Positions 13,401 to 25,259 of a stretch of 64,000 bases of DNA are shown here, one piece after another (position 1 is the first letter of the stretch; each line of letters opens with the position of its first letter). The translations under genes were made by a program, and so were the position numbers. This DNA comes from Phascolomyces articulosus. Lineage: Eukaryota; Mucoromycota; Mucoromycetes; Mucorales; Lichtheimiaceae. Where the stretch lies: positions 248,001 to 312,000 of the forward strand of contig JAIXMP010000020.1 in assembly GCA_025677815.1 (NCBI GenBank), written 5' to 3'. The notes under the pieces were generated by a model. The model was not told the origin of the DNA, did no database searches, and saw nothing but the letters and a program-made list of their open reading frames with translations.

Positions 13401-14456
13401 TCCACAGTTTCTTTACTATCAACAACAAGAATGGTAGAACCTGTTCCAATAAGTACTTCGACATGTCTACTCAATGTATATTGGGGTGGAATCACTGTCC
13501 AACTATGTGGTTCTTGATCTAGTCCTGTTTCCGCCATAAGTTTTGGTCGGGGTTCATAGAAATTGGTAACTGACACAAGTTGATACCTGCTCGTCATGGC
13601 AACCAAACCATTATTCCATATTTGACAATCAATAATACCATCTTCTTTTGCCTCCTATCATATCATTCATCTATTAAAGTGCCTTTCCATATATATATAT
13701 TCGAGTTCCATATCATCACACGTCCCATCTTTGCATCAAAAACGATAATTACTTTTCCAAGTGAAAATTGGGTATAAGTTCCATGCAGGGGATATAATCT
13801 GACAATACCATCTTCAGTTACTACTACAAGTTGCTCCTGTTCAGTCCAGCCCAATGAAACAATCCGGCCTTTATCCCACTATACAGATGATAAAGTATTA
13901 AAACCACCTTTGATTTTTTATGTAAATTATATAATAGAAAACTGACCTGAATTTGTTCAATCAACTTTCCAGCAGCAGTGTACATGTAAATCGTAGGTTT
14001 GATAGGTTGTTGTTTTTGTAATAAAAGTACTTTTTTATCATCACGAATAAGAGCTAAATATTATATACCATGATATCAGTATATTCCTCCTTCTCTTGAT
14101 ATTAATACTTTAACCGTTGTTGTTATTTTATGCAACACGTTACCAATAGGTCCTCCATTTTGTGCACCAGCAATCATAAATTTTGATAAATCAGTTTGAT
14201 CCCATGATAATGAATAGACTTCTTGTTTTCTAAAAGGAAGTGTGTATTAGATAAAACTCGGATTGTAATATAATAGTAGAATACGCGATGGCCCTTTACA
14301 CCTTGTACGTTTTTACCTATAAAACCGATCCTAATGACAATCAAATATAAATGCTCATGTTAGTCCACATTTATTCAATTCAAGAATCCTCGCTATCATG
14401 TCCATTTTTCTTATTACATGAAGTTGAATCCAGTCCGAGGTAGGATTGGGTGGCAT
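10403..14456 (-). CDS. VPS16: Vacuolar sorting protein VPS16, HOPS/CORVET core subunit
   Basis: Core subunit of the class C tethering complexes (HOPS and CORVET) that drive fusion at endosomes and the vacuole. The first exons are 14418-14456, a 14-base microexon 14317-14330, 14144-14229, 13947-14053, 13753-13878, 13397-13654, 13118-13281 and 12822-12991, all phase-consistent. They encode the N-terminal beta-propeller, with the family signature [15 protein letters not shown] and the segment [19 protein letters not shown]. Many short exons downstream encode the alpha-solenoid Vps16_C region (for example [18 protein letters not shown]), ending near [18 protein letters not shown] with stop at 10403. 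About 18 introns. It is divergently arranged with NUP170. Identification is strong; the smaller 3' exon borders were not all fixed. Confidence 0.92.
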
Positions 14457-15624
14457 TTTGCTTGCTTGAATGAGAGAAAAAAAAGGAGCAAGAGAGAAAC
14501 CGAGTAAAGTAAGAAAACTCCGTTTTTGCATTCTTGCGCATCTGAAACATAACGGTTTGTTGTCATATCTAACGCGTCTTATCACCAAATGTTCGACTTT
14601 ATTTGACAATAACGGAAGGTATTATACATATCTAAAGAACATCCCTGTTTCTCGATAATTATTTATTATATATCCATCATGACATAGCAATTAATGTTAC
14701 CTACTTGTGTGAGAGCTTGTATGTTCCTCGTTCGTTCTTATACTATTCGTGCTTGTGTAACAGTTAATGTTATTCTTATTGAATATTTTTATGACATGAA
14801 TCAAATTGTGTTTTATTCATTGATTTTCATATAAAAAATCTTGCACCTGACATTTGAGGAAAAGTTGTAAGTTATTAGTTAAATAGACGAAATCTCATTC
14901 TTATTATACAGATTTGGATAATAATAAAAATGACATTTAACACTTTTCTTTCTTCAACTTTCGATACAACATGAATAAGCTTGTTTTTTCTTTGAAGAAT
15001 AGTTTAATGTTTTATACTTCTTTTTATGTTGATCTTAGCATATTGCTAATAGTATATCATGTATATTTTATGTGTTAAAAAACTGATATATGTGTGTTAG
15101 ACTTAGAATATATATAATAATATATAAATGTTGATCATACTATCCAACGTTTCATATACTTTTTGGATTTTGATTCATAATTTAACAAATAGTAGTATTA
15201 TTAAAAAGGTTATTGCTTAATACATAGATAGTAATTTTGATTTGCCTTCGATATTATTTTATGGTTGTAAGAATTTGCTTTGTGAGTAAATCAGTGTGTA
15301 TACAGGATAGCGGCACAGAATTGAATTTTCCACGCCTGCGGCTACTTACCCTGCACAGTCACTGGAGCTTTTAACAGCTGAATTCTATAGATTTGAAAAG
15401 CCAGCACCCACTTTTTTTTTCGTTCCTCTGTCCCTCTCATTCCAGGTTCTCTACCTTTCTCCTTTTCCTCGACTTCAAAAAAAAAGCTACGAGGAACCTC
15501 TTTGAATAATCCGATTAATTAAGGTATTACTTAACAATCCGATCGATTTATTACTTATTTATTAACGATATTTCCGCGTTTAAATCAAAGAGATTACACG
15601 AAAATAGAAACGATCGTTCAGATT
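14457..15624. promoter_or_regulatory. Shared intergenic region between divergent VPS16 and NUP170
   Basis: About 1.17 kb separates two divergent essential-type genes, so it should carry both promoters. No conserved element could be assigned. The segment about 15300-15480 is less A/T-rich than the rest and ends in a pyrimidine-rich tract, which may mark the NUP170 promoter and leader. Bidirectional use is an inference from gene orientation. Confidence 0.4.
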
Positions 15625-18600
15625 ATGCTGGATCAAAAGAGTCCTGAAGAAGTAGTCAAATCGGCTCATAAAGCCGCTGATACCCTTGAACGTGCTAGCA
15701 TTGTAGATAAAAACATTTTAAATATTGGAGAGCTATTTACTGGTAAGAATGTTATTCATTTATTTTTTTATTTTTTAAAGTGATTATTAAATCAATAACA
15801 CGATTAAAAATATTTTGGTCGCGTCTTTTTTTAGCTTCCAGTTCTGGTCAATATGAATTACCCCAACAACAGGCAGTACAACCATTCCTTCCTAAACATA
15901 TATTTACATTACCACCTGTTGCTCTTGAACAAATTCAAAAATGTAAGAATTATCATGTATAAATCATAGTAAAACTTCTATTTTACTGATTGAAGAGCTA
16001 TATAGGGAAATCAGGAGATGCTGCTGGCATTTTACCAGAGATCAACCGAGCTTATTTTGCAGTAGAGAATCGATTATACCTATGGGATTACATTGATAGG
16101 TAATTAAATGAAATGAAATGGGAGAGTGGAATGGATTTATAAAAAAACCAAAAGTAAAGTACCTATGTGTTACTGACTTTTTTTAAAAAAAAAAATATAG
16201 GAAAGATGTCAATACCTACGAAGAAACACATCCTATTGTTGGTGTGGGTCTTGCCAAAGTCAAAGAAGATATATTCAATGCTGAAATTACACATGTCCTT
16301 GTTATTGCTACCACTGTCAATATCAGTGTAATTGCTGTTTCTTTCAAGGATAAAAAGAGTTTGTCCTTCTATCGTACAGAAATCACTACCAATTCCTCAG
16401 GTGCACTTATGAAAACTATCGTTGGTACAAAATTCGGGCGTATTTTCATGTTGAGTGATTTTGGCGACGTTTGGGAACTTGATTATAGAGTACGTTCTTT
16501 TTTTTTTTAGTTTTTAACAATTAGAACGTTCACTAGCACGAAAAGGAAAAGAAGGTACGGATTCTAATATATGTATAAATAAACATAGAGAGATGAAGGC
16601 TGGTTCACAAGCAAGTGTTCAAAGAAATTGGTTTCGCCATCAGCTGCCTTCTTCAGAGCACAAACTGGTAATAAAACGGATACACTTATTTCATGAAAAA
16701 GAAAGTAATTAAAATGCAATAGATATTTTAACATAAATGCATTGTATATTGTTTAGGTCGCTGTATCGACATTGCAGTAGACGAAGATGGATATAAACTA
16801 TACAAATTAGTTGAAAATTCAAGCATTTACGTATCGTATTTGGGAGAGGATGGCAAAGGTTATAGCGATAATGTTGCAAATAATACAAAGATCAACGACC
16901 AAGCACGGGTTATGTGTCCATCGTCACAGTATCTCGAAAACAGCCAATTCAAAATTGTTTCCATCCATCCAACAACACTAGAAGAAGCATCATCCTACCA
17001 CCTTGTTGCTATTACTTCAACTGGTTGTAGACTTTATCTTGCTAATGCTGATGATAAAGAACATCCTACTCCAGCTAGTAATATAAAACCATCGAAACTT
17101 TCTCTTACCCACGTACGAACACCACCTCCATCATCTACAACACCGCAAGGTGTACCACAAACCAATGTTTTGGCTGATCATCCCGTTGTTATCAAGAGTT
17201 TGTACAAAGATGGATGTATGTTACTTGTTGATAAACTCACAGAACAACAACAAAGTGTGATTACTGCTAGTCCAAATATTGGGAAAATGGTGACTCAGGT
17301 ATATATAATTGCAATGGAGGAAGCACTATATAGAATTGAATTTGCTTTTCATAGAAGAAAATATTAACTGAAGTATTACTTTTTTTAAGGGACGATCGGC
17401 AGGATTTGCAGAATTTTCAAACCGTTTGAATGTTCAAGGACAAGTATTGGGTATTGCTGAAGTACCAAAAGATGAACAGATGTTGAATGAATTAGCATCT
17501 TTACCATCTAAACCAGCTCGTCATTTCCTTATCTTTACTACACACGGCTTGTCTATTGTTACTAAGCAACGTCCTGTTGATATGTTACAAAACATGCTGA
17601 ATGCTGTTGGAGCAAATATCACCGCTCGTTCTACGGATTTCGGAAACTTTTTCGACTTATTTGGTACTATTCAATCATGTGCACTGTGTCTCAACCTTGC
17701 TTGTCATACAACTACCCCTCTTTCTGGAATTGAATGTAAGTTTTCTATCCTTTTCGCTCACTCTTTCTTTTTCTTCTATGTTGTAGTATATTGATATTAA
17801 CTTTTAATTTATTAATTATTTTTTAGTACTAGCAAGTGATGCCGTTTCTATTCCGGTTGTTAAGGGAGCTACTCAGTTATTGGAAACACTTGGTCAACGC
17901 CGTTCCCCATTAAGTGAAACAGAAGTTTATACTAGCAGACATGAAGGTGTTGCTTTATTCTTATACCGATTAATCAGCCCAATTTGGAATAAAAAGATTG
18001 TTATAGAAAGGTACGCTAGATTTTTTTTAAGATAGAAAGTTGGATGAAAATATAACCAAGAGTATTAACCGATCGATTGATTATACTTCTATAGTGTACA
18101 AGGCAATACTGTAAATTACAGCACAGCCGTTAAACGAGATGTATTAGTTGCAGTGCAACAGATCTTGCGGAAACTGCAAGCTTTTATGGATAGGTAGGCA
18201 CCTTTATAATGAATAAAATTTTGGGATATTTGTGATTGTCTATATATGAAAAGGAAGTAAAACTGAAGGTATAATATTTAGAAACGCCTCCGTTTATCCT
18301 CAACTACAACCACAAAATGAAGAAGAGCGATCATATCGTCAACTTTACGATTTAGGAGGTCTCATTTCCGAATCAATTTCATTTTTACTATATCTTCTTG
18401 ACAATGATGCTTCCAGAATCATCAAAAGGTAACAGCAGCTCTTTCCTTGTTGTTCATTCCATTTATAATATATATCAGATTTATTTCCTCAGGCTAATGT
18501 CTGCTCACGCTATGACATTATTACTTTTTTGTCGTTCATCAGCTTAACACCAGAAAACCAAGGACGATTCAAAGCATATACATTCAAAGATTTATTAACA

Positions 18601-19817
18601 ACAAACGATGGTCGAGAACTTGCCAAAGCATTAGCAATGGCAATCATTGATGAAACAATGGCAAAATTTGGCAATTTGGATATTGTGACTGATATTCTCG
18701 AGCAACGCTGTGGAACGTTCTGCAATTCATCAGATGTACTTTTTTACAAAGCACAAAAGCAAATCGACGCAGCTAAAAGCGAAGCAAATACAATGCCATC
18801 ACGAGATGCTTTGCAAGAATCTCTCAAGCTTTTAAAACGTATTGCTATCCATATTACATATGAACAATTGGAGGTTATTGCCAAAGATTACACGCAACAA
18901 GGTGCCTTGGTATTGGCGGTGGAACTGATATTAACATGTGCACATGCAAGAGATCCACATAATGCAACAACAGGGTATGTTATGGATGGCCTTCAACCCA
19001 GTGATGCGCGACTTGAAATATTTGAAAGAAAGAGACCGTTCTATGATTGTGCATTCAATCTTTTAAAAGAAGCAATTAGACCATCAACATCAGCCAACCA
19101 AAAAGGTTAGTGAAGAGGGAAAAAATATAGGAAGAGGTGGTATATCAATGCCATATACACCATTTATATTGCATATTATTAATTTTTTTTGAAAAAAAAG
19201 CTACCGCACCACAAAAGGATCAAGCTTTCCAAGTAGCATTCAGCTCTGATGATATTGCTTTCCATATGTATACATATGAGAAGTTTATAAATGAAAACTT
19301 GGGACGTGATTTGATACAGGTTAGTGTTTTTTTTCTCTTTCTAATAGGATTGGAGTCAATCATTTCAATTGATTGTGTTATCTAAATTGCATACTCTATG
19401 GGATACAACTTTTTTTCTTCTTCAGATGGATCCACCACATATTGAAACTTTCTTAAAGCGCCAGCCATTTGAATTGGAACGATATGAATTATTGGTGTAT
19501 TACTATCGTATGAAGGAAGAGTTTGAGGAAGCTGCTACTGTACTTCAACTTTTGTCTCGTATAACGTAAGTTAATAATATAATGGAGCTAAATTGTTAGA
19601 GATCGAAAACAAAAGTTCTTACATACTAAACCGTTTATTATTTAGATTGGACATTCCGACAGAAAAACGATTATATTATCTCAACCAGGCTTCATTGTGC
19701 GCCAAATCTGTCACTGCACCATCCAAACAATTTGAAATGCTTGATCTGCAAAAACGACTGGAAATTTGGATAAAGCAGTTGCAAGAAGAAAATCAACTAC
19801 AATTCTCATCAGCTTGA
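15625..19817 (+). CDS. NUP170: Nucleoporin Nup170/Nup155, nuclear pore inner ring
   Basis: Inner-ring scaffold subunit of the nuclear pore complex. Exon 1 (15625-15742) starts MLDQKSPEEVVKSAHKAAD, and later exons give the family's N-terminal beta-propeller segments: LPEINRAYFAVENRLYLWDY, then THVLVIATTVNISVIAVSF, and TKFGRIFMLSDFGDVWELDY. The long middle exon (about 16758-17300) and the 18.5-19.1 kb exon (helical solenoid, for example YEQLEVIAKDYTQQGALVLA) fit the C-terminal Nup170 stack. The last exon ends at the stop 19815-19817. Roughly 15 short introns interrupt it. The start is the only Met upstream of the conserved first block. Divergent from VPS16. Confidence 0.9.
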
Positions 19818-20511
19818 ATAAATAGAAAATAATTATCAAATAATAATTTTCTTTCTTTTTTTGCAAAACACATTTACACACACTCACTTCTGATTTCATT
19901 ATTATTGCATGAAAAATACCATTATTATCATTCTTATCATTATCCATTGGCATTATTATCAATTGTTTATCAGGAGAGGAAGGAAAGAGGGTTATTGACT
20001 ATACTGGAAATTATGATTATACTTTTATCAACGGATGATACCACACTTCATACGCAAATGGTTGTTGTAGGCCTATTCAAAGAAACAAATACATATTTGA
20101 TGTATGTAGTAAATTTATTTTGTATCAATCACTTGAAGTCCATTAGATAATAACAGTGATTGGCTATAATGTAACCTGGGGAATTCATATATAGCATGAT
20201 CGACTAAGATACGGAGCACTGCAATTTCTTATTCGGAATCCATTGTATAATTTAAACCACGTTAAATGAAAACCCATCAAGTAAAAGATGCGTTTATATA
20301 TATATAGGGTATTGGATAAAAAAACATGCATAATTTATTGACATCATATTGTTCATCACTGTATACTATATAAAACAAAACGATTTTTATACATAGATAT
20401 AAAATTTACAAAAATATTTTGCGAGTAGAATATGTTTACAGGCTGCAGTAAACAGAGGAATTATTTTCTTGTTTATATATAGTAGTTACTATATATTTAG
20501 ATAAATATTTT
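19818..20511. other. Intergenic DNA between convergent genes
   Basis: Lies between the 3' ends of NUP170 and the membrane gene at 20512-21504, so it should contain two 3' UTRs and polyadenylation regions. No further gene is visible. Confidence 0.5.
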
Positions 20512-21504
20512 TTATTTTCCTCGATTGTCGTTGTTGTAATGGTAGTACTGATTATTGCTATTATCAATCAACTGCTGTGTGGAGTCGTCAATATTGTTTT
20601 TGTTGATTTCGTTTAAAGATGATGGTCCATGATAGTCATTGATATCTATCTCCTCCAGTGGGGAAACTGCATTTTCGTAAGCTTGAGAAATGGCTGGCCA
20701 CCAGATCATTGGAAAACAAATGTCCATAAAGATCAAAATAAGTAAACCAACCACCTTGACTATAAACGTATCAAGAGTGAATGTCACCATATAATCGGAA
20801 TTGACTCTTTCATTCCTTACTGCTACAACGATAGACCCAATACTCATGATAAATGGCAACACAACCATCACATGATAAGAAATTTTGAAATCTTGATAGT
20901 CAGAAGAAGAAGCGGTTCTCATCATCATACTCTGGACTATTCCAAATACAAGATAGGGAATCAAAACAAACTTGAAGTAGCCGTAGATGGATTCAAATGT
21001 CGCATTATCGGTCGACCCAGTGGCAATCACGATACATATGATAACGTCAACGACAACCAGTATATATGTGCTGTAGATAAGGAAGTGGCCCATGAAGAAT
21101 GCATTTCTTTTCTTCTCTTTGGAATAATATCGTACTCGAGGATACGAAGCAATTCGAATTCCTTCTAACATGACATTGACAACCAGAAACGGGAAAATGA
21201 GTTCGAAAAAATGAGCGGCTGTATAAGATGGCAATATGGCTTCTCCGTCGATAATCTGTCCATCAATCACTTTGTCAATCGCTATAGGGATTGTGCTTGA
21301 GAGAGTCATACATATAGCAGCGAAAAATATAGTAACATAGAGTCGTAAACACTGGGTTTTAAGAGATCGATCAATATACTTATGGTTTCGTAATACGCGA
21401 ACAAGACCAGCTGCTACACCAATGACTGCGATGGCACTCAGACCGATAACAGCCCCATTATACCCATAAAAAATATTGGGATCCAAAAAGTGTAAAAGGA
21501 CCAT
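20512..21504 (-). CDS. Uncharacterised seven-span membrane protein
   Basis: A single-exon gene of 330 residues, unusual among these intron-rich neighbours. It has about seven hydrophobic spans: YNGAVIGLSAIAVIGVAAGL near the N-terminus, IFFAAICMTLSSTIPIAI, FFELIFPFLVVNVML, FLIYSTYILVVVDVIICIVI, KFVLIPYLVFGIV, VMVVLPFIMSIGSIVVAV, and VVGLLILIFMDICFPMIWWP. An acidic, Asn-rich cytosolic-looking tail follows. I do not recognise the family; it could be a receptor-like or transporter-like protein peculiar to this lineage. A shortened, broken relative lies just upstream on the same strand at 22997-23579, pointing to a tandem duplication. Confidence 0.7.
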   Translation of the reverse strand: MVLLHFLDPNIFYGYNGAVIGLSAIAVIGVAAGLVRVLRNHKYIDRSLKTQCLRLYVTIFFAAICMTLSSTIPIAIDKVIDGQIIDGEAILPSYTAAHFFELIFPFLVVNVMLEGIRIASYPRVRYYSKEKKRNAFFMGHFLIYSTYILVVVDVIICIVIATGSTDNATFESIYGYFKFVLIPYLVFGIVQSMMMRTASSSDYQDFKISYHVMVVLPFIMSIGSIVVAVRNERVNSDYMVTFTLDTFIVKVVGLLILIFMDICFPMIWWPAISQAYENAVSPLEEIDINDYHGPSSLNEINKNNIDDSTQQLIDNSNNQYYHYNNDNRGK

Positions 21505-22996
21505 ATTGCTTTAATTAATTTTTTTTTTCAGAAAAAGGAAGAAGAAAGATTTTAATATGACAAGATCGAGTTTTGATTTTATAATTCTAGGTAAGCGGAA
21601 CATATTAAAAAAAAGAGAAAATCGAGAAAAATAAATGTGTGCATAGGCCGTTGAAAAAAACAGCACTAAATTAATAAATAAATGTAACGGTGGAGACACT
21701 ATGTGGCTGAACCAGATCAATTAGCTTTCAATAGTTAGATTCAAAAAAAAAAACTCAGTGTTCAATCTTTTATTGCAACCAAACCAGCTTTTTACTGAAG
21801 AACAAGGGGTACTAATAAACGCAAACGCAAGCTTAATCATTCACCTGTTTAGATCTGTTTTTGCGTGCGTGGCTGAATGATGTTCTTTATGATCACAAAT
21901 AAAGTAAGATGACATTATTAACTTCTCCTTCAAATTGAGAAACGCAAGCCTCCAGTATTAACTGTTTGAATAGGGGAAATCACAACTCTGAAATCAAGGC
22001 ATACACAAGCATAAGTTGTTTTTTCCTTTTCTGGTTGTTAACTGATGATCTCTGTCAGATATGCCATGAATATCACTGATTGGTTCTGTGGCTTGATATG
22101 ATTGAGTTTATTTAATTACGATTTGGTAAAAATGATGTGGCTGGAAAAAAAACAAGGTCGCAGAATCCCTTTATACTCAGTGATTAGAATGAGTGTAACC
22201 CGAAACCAACCAGTTGTAGGTTTAGCTGAAAAGAACAAAAAGCATGTTTATTTTTGTAAAACGTTAATGTACTTGTAACTCCAGTTATTTATAGCGGTAG
22301 CATAATTACGATGTAATACGATATAATGCACCACGTTTATAAGTTATCAGGATTTTTATACAAAAAGAAAAAAGTTTATTGTGGTAAAGAATATAGTAGC
22401 AGTAACAAGTCCTACACATTATTTAAAGTACATAATTACGTATTCGAGAAAATGAAACAGATACCGTCTGAATCCATCAAATATTATTCTTAACTTAACT
22501 TCCTTCTGTTATCAACACTACCGTATTTAAAAATTAAGACAAAGAGTATAAATAAAACTTTATTTTACTTGTTCCCAAGCCATTTTTTGATTGAAAAAAA
22601 AAAGAAACAAAAAACAAAAAACAAAAAGCAACCCTTTCCAAAAAAAATAAATAAATACGAATTATGTTACGATATATAACATTATAATAAGTGCATTAAG
22701 TAATAAATTGTGTGTGGTACGTATATATACATACAATACAGATTATCAGGAATAGGAAGAGGATTAAATTGAATTATTTTTATCGCTGTTATTAGAATCG
22801 AAGACATATTATAATATATTGCTTAAAATATGTCAAAACTAATGTATCATATTACTGTTACACATCATTACATCCACTATTTTCAATTAAACGGTACATT
22901 ACTTCAAAACTGCCTCTGGTGTTATTATTGACTCTCCATCAGTGGCGGCGACGACAACGATGATGGATTTGTTATTGCTGAATCGTTATAAAAAGC
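21505..22996. other. Intergenic DNA between tandem membrane-protein copies
   Basis: About 1.5 kb of A/T-rich sequence without a convincing frame. It would contain the promoter of the 330-residue membrane gene. Confidence 0.45.
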
Positions 22997-23579
22997 TTAC
23001 AAATTTGCTGGCCATCTAACTGTTGGAAACCAGATCACAGTACCAGAAATATCAAACAACAAAGTGATCCAATCATCTTGACCAAAGTGGTATCCAAAAC
23101 AAATGTAACATAAAAGTCATGAGTATTTGAAACATTAAAAGTACTTTGCATTGTCACGACTATTGCGCCAACTATTGAAGCAAACACCATGGAAATATAT
23201 ATTACTATAAATATCTTGTCTTCAGATAACACGGAATCACTCATTTGACGCGCGGACAAAGCGAATGCAATTCCCAAGATAATGTATATTATTAATCCAA
23301 ATGTCACATAACCATAATAATAAGTAACATTGGCTTTTGGAGCAATACCGACGCCAATTGTTAAACCCAGATCAACGACCAAAAGTATACCGTCCAGCAT
23401 ATTTAGTTTCTTGATTTATACAGCCAACGTTATAATGTAATAGCTTTTGGTGCCTTGTTTGTCAACACACGCGTAATAAAGCCGATGATAGCACTTATCA
23501 ATACTCCTGTGTTAATAGCAATCACAGCGCCATTGAGACCAAAAAATAGGGCAGCTTCCAAATAATATAATTCGACCAT
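22997..23579 (-). pseudogene. Truncated, frame-broken paralogue of the seven-span protein
   Basis: The first segment (MVELYYLEAALFFGLNGAVI, start 23579) resembles the N-terminus of the neighbouring gene, which reads DPNIFYGYNGAVIGL. It then reaches a stop near 23450. A second open segment begins around 23400 (MLDGILLVVDLGLTIGVGI) and matches the fourth to seventh spans of the neighbour, including VTFVLDTTLVKMIGSL against its VTFTLDTFIVKVVGLL. Roughly 100 residues covering spans 2-3 are absent. The C-terminus is split by a one-base shift near 23040: FDISGTVIWFPTVRWPA, the counterpart of FMDICFPMIWWPA, lies in another frame and ends at 22997. I saw no GT-AG intron that restores the missing part, so I call it a decaying tandem copy. 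Confidence 0.65.
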
Positions 23580-23845
23580 TTTTAAAGAATAAGTAAAAGA
23601 GGAGAATTTTAAAGGGGGAAAGGAAAGAGTGATAAATATTATTTTTGATGTTCCTTGTCGTTTATTCAAGAATCGAGGTGTATAACTTTTTTTTGTCATT
23701 GTTACGCTTCGTTAAATTAGTAGTTGTTACATTACGTGGATGCATTGCAGCCACAACCTTTTTAAAAAGATGAATGATAATAACAAAGAACTATTTAATT
23801 ATAAGTGATGGGTTCATAAAGTGATAAGGTAGAAAAAGACAAGTG

Positions 23846-23875
23846 CTACTACTACTACTACTACTACTACTACTA
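23846..23875. repeat. (CTA)n trinucleotide microsatellite
   Basis: About ten uninterrupted copies of CTA between the membrane pseudogene and the ITPase gene, outside any coding sequence. Confidence 0.9.
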
Positions 23876-23965
23876 GATTTTGAAAAAAGAGCTAAGATTA
23901 TCTGAAATAATACTTTGATACATATATCATGCTTCGTGATATGATTTTTATTATTATTTAAGTCT

Positions 23966-25085
23966 TTACAATTGATTCAAGTGTAATTTTAATTTCTCAA
24001 TGGCACGGAATCGGTGTGAGATTGTATTTTTGATATCTTTTGGCATTTCAGCGTATCTGGAGTTTTTTTTAAACAAAAAATCAGTACAGAAGGTATTTGA
24101 TAATCTATTCCTTTTGTTATACAATACAAAAACAAACCACTTACGTTTGATCAAACCCTTCAGGTTCGAATACACAATCCCAACCAAATGTTCGAGGGCC
24201 ACGTGGAGGTACGATTTTACCCTTTTTGAAAATTTCAATATGAATGAGCTTCTTATAGCCATATTACATCAATACAAATGGGCAATGAAAAAAAATACAC
24301 TTACATCTGTAGTTCCTTCAAAAACAATAGCTTCATGGCCAGGACCCTCACAATAAGCAAATGTACAAAGTGCGTATGCTGAAGAATCGTCAAACCCTTG
24401 CAACATTTTAACAAGGCCTTCGGGACCTGTGGCATCTAAAAACCATTTACTATATATATATAATGCGTCAAATCAGTTCCAAGGATGAGAAGGCTAAAAA
24501 TGGATCCCTTTTTTCCCTGCTGCTTACACATAGGGACCTGGCATGCCCTTCATGGCTTTAAAGCATAAACAAGTGTCTTCAGTAATACAAGGTCCATTCA
24601 ACTACAAAAATTCTTCCATGTGAGGAGGCGCAAATGTGTATGTATGCCTAGATTAATAGATACTTAGAAAAAAAATACCATTTCTGCAGCCAATTGGCAT
24701 TTCTTTTTGGCAATTTCTTGAGTAGTTCCTTGATATTCGGGTACTGTTACATCAACAACATTAATACAATTCAGTTTTCTGTTTAATTAATCATAACAGA
24801 TATACACCCACTCTCTTTCTATTCCAAGAAATTCTTTATTAAAAAATATATATTCAACTAGTGTCTTTCTCCTTACAGTCAACTTTATGCGAATCAACTT
24901 GAATGGTGCCTGACAAGATCTGTTGCACTTCAGCAAGTTTGTTCTTGTTGCCAGTGACAAAAACTATAATGTGCATTGGTACATTAACAATGCTTTTTAG
25001 CCATTCATGTTTACATTTTGTTGTCATGCAAATAAATATTAAAACACCAAAAGGATCACTTACCGATCTTACTTAAAGTTGACAT
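23966..25085 (-). CDS. HAM1: Inosine triphosphate pyrophosphatase (ITPase/HAM1)
   Basis: Hydrolyses ITP, dITP and XTP to the monophosphates and so keeps deaminated purines out of nucleic acids; cytosolic. The N-terminus reads MSTLSKI, then across an intron [17 protein letters not shown], the canonical phosphate-binding opening. Later exons carry [37 protein letters not shown] (the acidic and metal-binding region), [20 protein letters not shown] and [18 protein letters not shown], the family C-terminal block with the SHR motif. The stop is at 23966. About six short introns. Length and motif order agree with eukaryotic ITPases of about 190 residues. Confidence 0.93.
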
Positions 25086-25259
25086 TCTATAGATAAGCTA
25101 TTTAAACAAAAAAGAAAAAAAAAGGAACGCGCCCACAGATTTGGATAGAGCGGCTTATTGTTTTTGATTACTTAGGAAACTATAGTTCCCGCTTACTGTA
25201 CCCGAAAGTTCGAATTTTAGGAGCTTCTTTTATCTTGTGAGATATTTAATGGCCTATCC

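Noticed and set aside
23966..24356. 118-residue plus-strand frame over the ITPase exons
   Set aside because: Shadow of the ITPase gene on the other strand, whose motifs are unmistakable.
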